Both the position numbers and the translations under genes were made by a program. Positions 35,408-40,493 of a DNA stretch of 40,493 bases are shown here, in pieces; positions within the stretch are counted from its first letter, which is position 1; the number at the start of each line of letters is the position of its first letter. Under the pieces are notes generated by a model, which was not told where the DNA came from, ran no database searches, and was given only the letters and a program-made list of their open reading frames with translations. Source of the stretch: JANMMJ01 sp964543235 (GTDB lineage: Bacteria; Pseudomonadota; Alphaproteobacteria; Rhizobiales; Aestuariivirgaceae); the NCBI GenBank assembly GCA_964543235.1, contig CAZIXE010000034.1:1-40493 (forward strand), given 5' to 3'.

Positions 35408-36028
35408 ATGACACTCGAGGCCATCCTGAAGTCGGCGCCAGTCGTTCCGGTGCTGGTGATCGAGAACGTGTTCGAGGCCGTGCCGCTGGCCCGCGCCCTG
35501 GTGGCTGGCGGCCTGCCGGTGCTGGAGGTGACGCTGCGCACCGAGGCAGCTGCCGATTGCATCCGGGCCATCAAGGCCGAGGTGGCGGACGTGATCGTCG
35601 GCTCCGGTACGGTACTGGACCAGGAGCAGATGCAGCTGAGCGAAAAGCTCGGCTGCGCCTTCGCCGTTTCGCCCGGTGCCACGCAGCGCCTGATCGATGC
35701 CGCCAGATATTCCCCGGTGCCGCTGCTGCCCGGCGCGGCCACGGCCTCGGAATCGATGGTGCTGCTGGAACAGGGCTTTGCGTTTCAGAAATTCTTCCCG
35801 GCCGAGCCTTCGGGGGGCGCGGCCTACCTCGGTTCACTCGCCTCGCCGCTGCCCCAGGTCAAGTTCTGCCCCACCGGCGGCATCACCGCAGCGCTTGCAC
35901 CAGGCTATCTCAGGCTTGCCAATGTCGTCACGGTCGGCGGCTCGTGGATGGCGCCCAAATCGCTGATCCAGGCCAAGGACTGGAAGGGCATCGAGGCCCT
36001 GGCGCGGGAGGCCGCCAGGCTCAGATGA
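35408..36028 (+). CDS. eda: KDPG aldolase
   Basis: Eda splits 2-keto-3-deoxy-6-phosphogluconate to pyruvate and glyceraldehyde 3-phosphate. The 206-residue TIM-barrel has Glu40 in VLEVTLRT, GSGTVLDQEQ, AVSPGAT, and the Schiff-base Lys128 in FAFQKFFPAE, followed by FCPTGGI. It is of the Eda, not the DgoA, type. Some Eda enzymes also cleave the galacto isomer, so it may serve the sugar cluster at 23441-27806. The ATG at 35408 gives the usual N terminus; its stop overlaps mgsA by ATGA. Confidence 0.97.
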   Translation: MTLEAILKSAPVVPVLVIENVFEAVPLARALVAGGLPVLEVTLRTEAAADCIRAIKAEVADVIVGSGTVLDQEQMQLSEKLGCAFAVSPGATQRLIDAARYSPVPLLPGAATASESMVLLEQGFAFQKFFPAEPSGGAAYLGSLASPLPQVKFCPTGGITAALAPGYLRLANVVTVGGSWMAPKSLIQAKDWKGIEALAREAARLR

Positions 36029-36399
36029 GGACGGTTGCCATCATCGCCCACGACCGCATGAAGCCGCAGATGGTGGCGTGGGCGGCACGGCATGAGAATG
36101 TGCTCGCGGCCTGCAGGATCATGGCAACGGGAACAACAGGCAGCCTGGTGAAAGAGCGCTGTCCGTCGCTCGACATCACGCTCCTCAAGAGCGGGCCCTT
36201 GGGCGGCGACCAGCAGGTGGGCGCCATGATCGCGGAAGCGAAGATCGACGCACTGTTCTTCTTTACCGATCCCCTGAGTGCGCTGCCCCATGATGTGGAT
36301 GTGAAGGCGCTGACGCGGCTATCAACGCTCTACGACATCCCCATGGCCTGCAATCCGGCAACCGCAGACCACATCATCACCAGCCGGCTGTTCCCATAG
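36025..36399 (+). CDS. mgsA: Methylglyoxal synthase
   Basis: MgsA converts dihydroxyacetone phosphate to methylglyoxal and phosphate, a bypass that relieves phosphate-limited triose phosphate build-up. The 124-residue protein has AHDRMKPQMV (His9-Asp10, Lys13), the phosphate loop GTTG (36-39), SGPLGGDQQVG (56-66, catalytic Asp61) and FFFTDPLSALPHDVDVKAL (His89, Asp91). It is somewhat short compared with about 150 residues in enteric enzymes because the N terminus is trimmed. It overlaps the eda stop by ATGA, making it the last gene of the Entner-Doudoroff operon, which is unusual. Confidence 0.93.
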   Translation: MRTVAIIAHDRMKPQMVAWAARHENVLAACRIMATGTTGSLVKERCPSLDITLLKSGPLGGDQQVGAMIAEAKIDALFFFTDPLSALPHDVDVKALTRLSTLYDIPMACNPATADHIITSRLFP

Positions 36400-36417
36400 G
36401 CTGGCCGCGGCGGAGGC

Positions 36418-37299
36418 TCAGCTGCCGGGATTGTCAGCCGTCACGAACCAGCTGCTCGAGGCCATGAAGACACCGTCGTCGCGCAGCTGGTCCGCGAACC
36501 TCCGGCGGAGCGCCGATTTGACCGGAGGCCGGAGCTTCTCGCCGTCCTCTCCGGCAAGGCGGATGATTTCACCGGCCGGACCAAGGGCCATGGCAAACTC
36601 GACAGCCTCGTCGAGATCGCGCCCGATACAGATGTCGCCGTCGTAGCGCTCAAAGCGGATCCTGGTGAAGCCGGCGCTGCGCAGCATATCGCTCACCATG
36701 TCCGGCCCTGCCATGGAGAATGGACCTGGTCCGCAGTGAACCTGGTCGGTTTCCTCGTGCGAGATCACCGGCACCATGTCCCTTACGAGGAGCTCGGCCT
36801 CGTGAACCCAGGGATTGTCCTCGCGCTTGCGCCAGACGATCATCGAGAAGGACCCGCCGGGCCTGAGCGCCCGCCTGATGTTGCGCATGGCAAGGCCGGG
36901 CAAGTTGAAGAACATCGTGCCGAAACGCGCAAAGGCGAAATCGTAAGGGCCGCGCAGATCGTCATATTGTACGTCGGCCGTGAAGAAGCGGGCATTGGTT
37001 AGGCCGGCCTCCTTCGCCTCCCGGGTCGCGACATCGATGAAATTCCGCGCGCCATCGACACCGGACGCGCTGCCTGCAGGTCCCACCTGACGCGCGATCA
37101 GCTGGGTCGTGTCGCCAAAGCCGCAGCCGATGTCGAGGACATGGGCACCTATGGGGTAGGTGTGGTGAGCGAAGAAATGATCGCTGTGAGACGTCAGGCC
37201 GTTCGACATCACCCACCGGAAACGGGTGAACTTCTCAAACAGAACGGTGTTCCAGGCCTCGATCGGGATGGTATTGTCGGCGTCGTCCATGCGGGCCAT
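36418..37299 (-). CDS. Class I SAM-dependent methyltransferase
   Basis: This is a 293-residue cytosolic methyltransferase with motif I HVLDIGCGFGDTTQLIA (about 53-69), the acidic residue of motif II in ASGVDGARNFID, FFTADVQYDDL, and the post-motif FARFGTMFFNLPGLAMRNI, RALRPGGSFSMIVWR. It is of the UbiE/type 11 class; the substrate is unknown. An in-frame ATG at 37290 is an alternative start, with AAGGA 11 nt upstream. It converges on mgsA with an 18-nt gap and is not clearly in an operon with its other neighbours. Confidence 0.9.
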   Translation of the reverse strand: MARMDDADNTIPIEAWNTVLFEKFTRFRWVMSNGLTSHSDHFFAHHTYPIGAHVLDIGCGFGDTTQLIARQVGPAGSASGVDGARNFIDVATREAKEAGLTNARFFTADVQYDDLRGPYDFAFARFGTMFFNLPGLAMRNIRRALRPGGSFSMIVWRKREDNPWVHEAELLVRDMVPVISHEETDQVHCGPGPFSMAGPDMVSDMLRSAGFTRIRFERYDGDICIGRDLDEAVEFAMALGPAGEIIRLAGEDGEKLRPPVKSALRRRFADQLRDDGVFMASSSWFVTADNPGS

Positions 37300-37403
37300 G
37301 ATCCTTGATTTCGGCGCCCCCGCATCATCAGGTTAGTCGCGATGCCCTGTCAGCACAAGCCGGCCGAGGCCTGGCGCCGGCGTTCGCTTGCTCTTGTGCA
37401 GCG

Positions 37404-38117
37404 TCAGTCCTCGCCGGTGTTCACTGCATCGACGTAGCGGCCGACGGCGCGGGCAGTCGGCGACAGGCTCTGGCGATAGAACAGCACCGCCGACATGAAC
37501 AGCGTCGCCGCCATCGAGGCATAGGGCCCGACAAAGAGAAACAGGGCGGCTATGGCATAGTAGTAGCCGCGCACACCGTTGTTCATGCTCTTCACCGCCT
37601 CGGTCAGGACGGTCGCGGTTTCGCGCCGCATGACGATGGTGCGCTGATCATCTCCCGGCGCCTCGCCCAGGCCGCCGATCATGGCCAGCGTGTAGGAGAG
37701 CTTGCGGATCGCGTAGATGAACGAGAAGAAGGAAATGGCCAGCACCGTCGCCAGGACGCCCAGATAAGTGGCAAACAGGCCGGTGCTGACCTGACCGATG
37801 AATCCCAGATTGGCAACGCCGGCATGCACATGGGCGACATTGGCAATGGTGCCGATGAGGCCGGCCAGCACCAGGAGTGTCGCCGAACCAAAGAAAGCCA
37901 TGGAGTTGGAGATGTGGCCCATCATCAGCCCGTCGAAGGTCCGTTTCTCGCGCTGGACAGAGGTCAGCATGTGCATCCAGCGCAGGCGCACGGCATGCAG
38001 CTGCATGTTCAGGGAGCCGCGGCCGAAGACCGACAGGATCGGCCCGTAGAGTCCCCAGAACACGAAGATCAGGGCGATGGCGGCGATCTTCGGAAGGTCG
38101 AGATCGGTAGGCAGCAT
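37404..38117 (-). CDS. DUF599-family membrane protein
   Basis: This 237-residue membrane protein has about four hydrophobic segments: IAAIALIFVFWGLYG at 10-24, a long pair in the middle (SMAFFGSATLLVLAGLIGTI, then YLGVLATVLAISFFSFIYAI) and GYYYAIAALFLFVGPYASM near the end. The basic loop with LRWMHMLTSVQRE and the overall layout match the DUF599 family, which is of unknown function. I start it at the ATG at 38117, which has GAGG 9 nt upstream. The ATG at 38126 directly abuts that GAGG, and the frame open to 38222 is not coding-like. Confidence 0.82.
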   Translation of the reverse strand: MLPTDLDLPKIAAIALIFVFWGLYGPILSVFGRGSLNMQLHAVRLRWMHMLTSVQREKRTFDGLMMGHISNSMAFFGSATLLVLAGLIGTIANVAHVHAGVANLGFIGQVSTGLFATYLGVLATVLAISFFSFIYAIRKLSYTLAMIGGLGEAPGDDQRTIVMRRETATVLTEAVKSMNNGVRGYYYAIAALFLFVGPYASMAATLFMSAVLFYRQSLSPTARAVGRYVDAVNTGED

Positions 38118-38288
38118 GGCAAACATCCTCGATGGCCCCGGCGGGGGTTCCCGGTGCGCCGGCGGCATTGTCCGGCGGGATGCGGCTTTGTGCCATGAAG
38201 GGCGGGCCTGCGTCGAGGCCATGGCGCTGCGGGTGGTGGCCGCGGAGAGGCGCCGGCCGGCGCTTTGTGAGCGGGATTTTCTACCCCA

Positions 38289-39107
38289 TCAGCCGGCCAC
38301 GGCCAGCACGAAATCGGCGAGTTCGCGGTTGAAGCGCCCGGCATCCTCCTCGAACGGCGCGTGGCCGACGCCCTCATAGAGCGACAGCCTGGCGCCGGGC
38401 ACGGTCTCGGCGGTGTAGCGGGCGATGTTCGGCAGGATGTGCCGGTCCTCGGTGCCATGGGTGACGAGAACCGGCAGGGCAAGCTTCGGCAGGAGGTCGC
38501 CCGGATTGGCGGTGCGGCTGGTGGCGGCAGCCCGGACGCCGGCAGGCACGCGCATGTTGTAGGCCAGCATGGTTTCGTAGGTTTCGACGGGCGGGGGCTT
38601 GGCGAAACAATCCCGCACGAAGGCGCGGGTCGCGGCAATGTCGGCGGCGAGATCCTCGCCCATCATGGGACCCAGGTACTTGATGGCGGGCCCCAGATAG
38701 TCGCTGCCCGACCTTGTCACCGCACCCACGAAGTTGATGCCGGCGAGCTTTCCCTGCCCATGGTGGCGCAGATAGTCGGTCACCACCCGCCCGGCGAAGG
38801 ACCAGGCCACCAGCACCGGGCGCCTCACCTTGGCCTTGGCCATGACCGCCGCGAGGTCGTTGGCCCACAGCCGGTCGCTGGTATAGGCCTCGTGCTGCGG
38901 CGGCTTGTCGGAGGTGCCGTGGCCGCGCAGGTCATAGGCGATGAGGCGGAAGCGGGCCGTCAGGCCAGGATCACCGAACTGTCTCGCCCAGCATAAAGAA
39001 CATTGCGACATGCCATGGATGAAGACGATCTCGGGACCGTCGGGATTGCCCGCTTCAACCGCGCCGAGGATCAGGCCGTCTGGCGTGATAACCGTGAAAG
39101 GATGCAT
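38289..39107 (-). CDS. Alpha/beta hydrolase
   Basis: This 272-residue cytosolic hydrolase has the oxyanion segment VFIHGMSQCSLCW (28-40), LIAYDLRGHGTSDKP, the nucleophile elbow AWSFAG (Ser103), the acid in THGTEDRHILPN and the histidine in EGVGHAPFEED. The elbow has alanines where glycines are usual (GxSxG); small residues are tolerated there, so activity is likely. The substrate is unknown. The ATG at 39107 has GGGGAGGA upstream, so the longer frame to 39164 is rejected. It lies downstream of prfC in the same direction with a 145-nt gap that holds no recognisable element. Confidence 0.9.
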   Translation of the reverse strand: MHPFTVITPDGLILGAVEAGNPDGPEIVFIHGMSQCSLCWARQFGDPGLTARFRLIAYDLRGHGTSDKPPQHEAYTSDRLWANDLAAVMAKAKVRRPVLVAWSFAGRVVTDYLRHHGQGKLAGINFVGAVTRSGSDYLGPAIKYLGPMMGEDLAADIAATRAFVRDCFAKPPPVETYETMLAYNMRVPAGVRAAATSRTANPGDLLPKLALPVLVTHGTEDRHILPNIARYTAETVPGARLSLYEGVGHAPFEEDAGRFNRELADFVLAVAG

Positions 39108-39252
39108 GGCTTCCTCCCCTGTATCCGGACGGTCCAATGATCGACGGAGAGCCGCAAATGTCAATCAGCCATGGCTTCGCCACAACCGCCAATCAGCGAC
39201 GGCGAACGCCACCCGCGGCCATGGTGGCCGGCAATGGCAGGAATTCATGGGA

Positions 39253-40493
39253 TCAATCGGTATCCCGGTGCATCTCCTTGATCTCGGTGGCCCTGATCCC
39301 GGGGGCGCGTTCCAGCGCATAGTGCAGCGAGAACAGACTTTGCGCCATGAACACCGGATCACCGTCGAGGTCGGCCGCCATGGCCGAGCGGTTGGCGGCG
39401 GCGAACTCATCGAGCTTTTGCGCATCGTAGCTGGCCACCCAGCGCATCACCTCGAAGCGCGTCGCCTCGAAATCGATGGGCACGCCATACTCATTGGCCA
39501 GCCGGTCAGCCAGCACGTCGAGCTGGAGCGCGCCGACGACGCCGACAATGGCGGGCGAACCGTCGACCGGGATGAAGAGCTGTACGACGCCCTCCTCCGC
39601 CAGTTCCTCGAGCGCTGCACGCAGTTTCTTGGCCTTCATCGGTTCGGCGAGCTTGACGCGCCGGAGGATCTCCGGGGCAAAGCTCGGAATGCCGGTGAAC
39701 CTGATATCCTCGCCTTCGGTCAGCGTGTCACCGATCCGCAGCGTGCCGTGGTTGGGAACACCGACCACGTCGCCGGCAAAGGCCTCATCGGCAATCGAGC
39801 GGTCCTGGGCGAAGAAGAACTGCGGGGCCGAGAGGGTCATGGGCTTGCCGGTACGCACGATCCTGGCCTTCATGCCGCGCGACAGCCTGCCCGAGCACAG
39901 GCGCATGAAGGCAATGCGGTCGCGGTGATTGGGATCCATGTTGGCCTGGATCTTGAACACGATGCCGGTCATTTGCGGTTCGGTGGCATGCACGGTGCGG
40001 GCCGAAGCCTGCTGGTCGCGCGGCGGCGGCGCATGGGCGATGAGGCAGTCGAGCAGGTCGCGCACGCCGAAATTCTTGAGGGCCGAACCGAAATAGACAG
40101 GGGTCAGATGGCCCTCCAGAAAGGCCGCGCGGTCGAAGGGATGGCAGGCTTCCCTGACCAATGCCAGCTCCTCGCGCCAGCCCTGCAGCGGCTCGGGCGG
40201 CAGAATGCCGTCGAGGCGCGGATCGTCGGGGCCGGACACGGCAGTGCCGTCTGGATCCTGTTCCAGGCGGCGGACGCGGGGCGTTGCGAGATCGTAGGTA
40301 CCCGCGAAATCGCGGCCGTGGCCGATCGGCCAGACCATGGGCGCCGTGGTGAGGGCCAGGGCCTTCTCGATCTCGTCGAGGAGATCGAGCGGCTCGCGCG
40401 CCTCGCGGTCCATCTTGTTGACGAAGGTGATGATCGGAATGTCGCGCAGGCGGCAGATCTCGAAGAGCTTGCGGGTTCTGGCCTCGATGCCCT
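39253..40493 (-). CDS. prfC: Peptide chain release factor 3 (3' part, cut by window edge)
   Basis: RF3 is the translational GTPase that removes RF1/RF2 from the ribosome after peptide release. The window holds the last 412 codons; about 115 residues with the P-loop and DTPGH motif lie beyond the edge. The G4 motif FVNKMDREAREPLDLLDEIE is visible right at the start of the fragment. It is followed by domain II (RMCSGR region written as FMRLCSGRLSRGMKARIVRT) and the RF3-type C-terminal domain (VGVVGALQLDVLADRLANEY, VMRWVASYDAQKLDEFAAAN). The internal ATG at 40413 is the Met of NKMD, not the start. Confidence 0.96.
   Translation of the reverse strand, partial: GIEARTRKLFEICRLRDIPIITFVNKMDREAREPLDLLDEIEKALALTTAPMVWPIGHGRDFAGTYDLATPRVRRLEQDPDGTAVSGPDDPRLDGILPPEPLQGWREELALVREACHPFDRAAFLEGHLTPVYFGSALKNFGVRDLLDCLIAHAPPPRDQQASARTVHATEPQMTGIVFKIQANMDPNHRDRIAFMRLCSGRLSRGMKARIVRTGKPMTLSAPQFFFAQDRSIADEAFAGDVVGVPNHGTLRIGDTLTEGEDIRFTGIPSFAPEILRRVKLAEPMKAKKLRAALEELAEEGVVQLFIPVDGSPAIVGVVGALQLDVLADRLANEYGVPIDFEATRFEVMRWVASYDAQKLDEFAAANRSAMAADLDGDPVFMAQSLFSLHYALERAPGIRATEIKEMHRDTD

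Noticed and set aside
38250..38263. A perfect 14-bp palindrome GCGCCGGCCGGCGC
   Set aside because: It is composed only of G and C in GC-rich DNA and has no matching promoter or terminator context.
39137..39322. A 61-codon plus-strand frame between the hydrolase and prfC
   Set aside because: It runs into the antisense of prfC, lacks a ribosome binding site and shows no recognisable features.

Overview
The window is GC-rich chromosomal DNA from an alphaproteobacterium, most likely of the Hyphomicrobiales (rhizobial) type. The reasons are the MbfA-type ferritin-like/VIT1 protein with an Irr/ICE-like palindrome in its promoter, a FeuP/FeuQ-like two-component system with a PepSY partner, an Entner-Doudoroff operon, and dense operons linked by ATGA overlaps. 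Gene density is very high and no gene-free stretch exceeds 300 bases. I see no tRNA or rRNA gene, CRISPR array, prophage or insertion sequence.

Layout. 1-1157: queF (7-cyano-7-deazaguanine reductase) and a small secreted protein of unknown function. 1185-6013 (minus): a five-gene operon with a Tat-exported PotD-like binding protein, two permeases, an ATPase and a NodB-type deacetylase. Divergent from it, 6279-7663 (plus) carries a BtpA/SgcQ-like TIM-barrel protein and an APRT-like phosphoribosyltransferase. 7706-9473: glucokinase, with uppP convergent to it. 9613-12328: a glutathione S-transferase, queG and an SDR protein in an overlapping operon, with an alpha/beta hydrolase convergent to it. 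13136-20466: infC, rpmI, rplT, pheS and pheT, in which infC and rpmI are separated by a PepSY protein, response regulator and sensor kinase. 20486-23369: mbfA and lepA, divergent. 23441-28798: a sugar-oxidation cluster (IlvD/Edd-family sugar-acid dehydratase, mutarotase, XylB-like SDR dehydrogenase, DgoK kinase, DMT transporter). 28911-31370: hrpB. 31435-36399: zwf-pgl-edd-eda-mgsA. 36418-40493: a methyltransferase, a DUF599 membrane protein, an alpha/beta hydrolase and the 3' part of prfC.

How the parts fit. Glucokinase, Zwf, Pgl, Edd and Eda give a complete Entner-Doudoroff route from glucose to pyruvate and glyceraldehyde 3-phosphate, with a methylglyoxal synthase as the last gene of the operon. 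The sugar-oxidation cluster fits a De Ley-Doudoroff-like route: sugar to lactone/acid, to 2-keto-3-deoxy acid, to its 6-phosphate. It lacks a lactonase and a dedicated aldolase, and Eda might serve as the aldolase. QueF and QueG are two enzymes of queuosine synthesis about 10 kb apart.

The most interesting regulatory signals are an 11-bp-spaced direct repeat before the PepSY/two-component operon, a structured leader before rpmI, a strong hairpin plus T-tract just before pheS, an ICE-like box before mbfA, a FadR/GntR-type palindrome before the sugar-acid dehydratase, and a 21-bp palindrome over the zwf promoter. No single system here is clearly unprecedented. The best candidates are the FeuNPQ-like module placed inside a translation operon, and the transporter/deacetylase/BtpA/phosphoribosyltransferase locus of unknown substrate.
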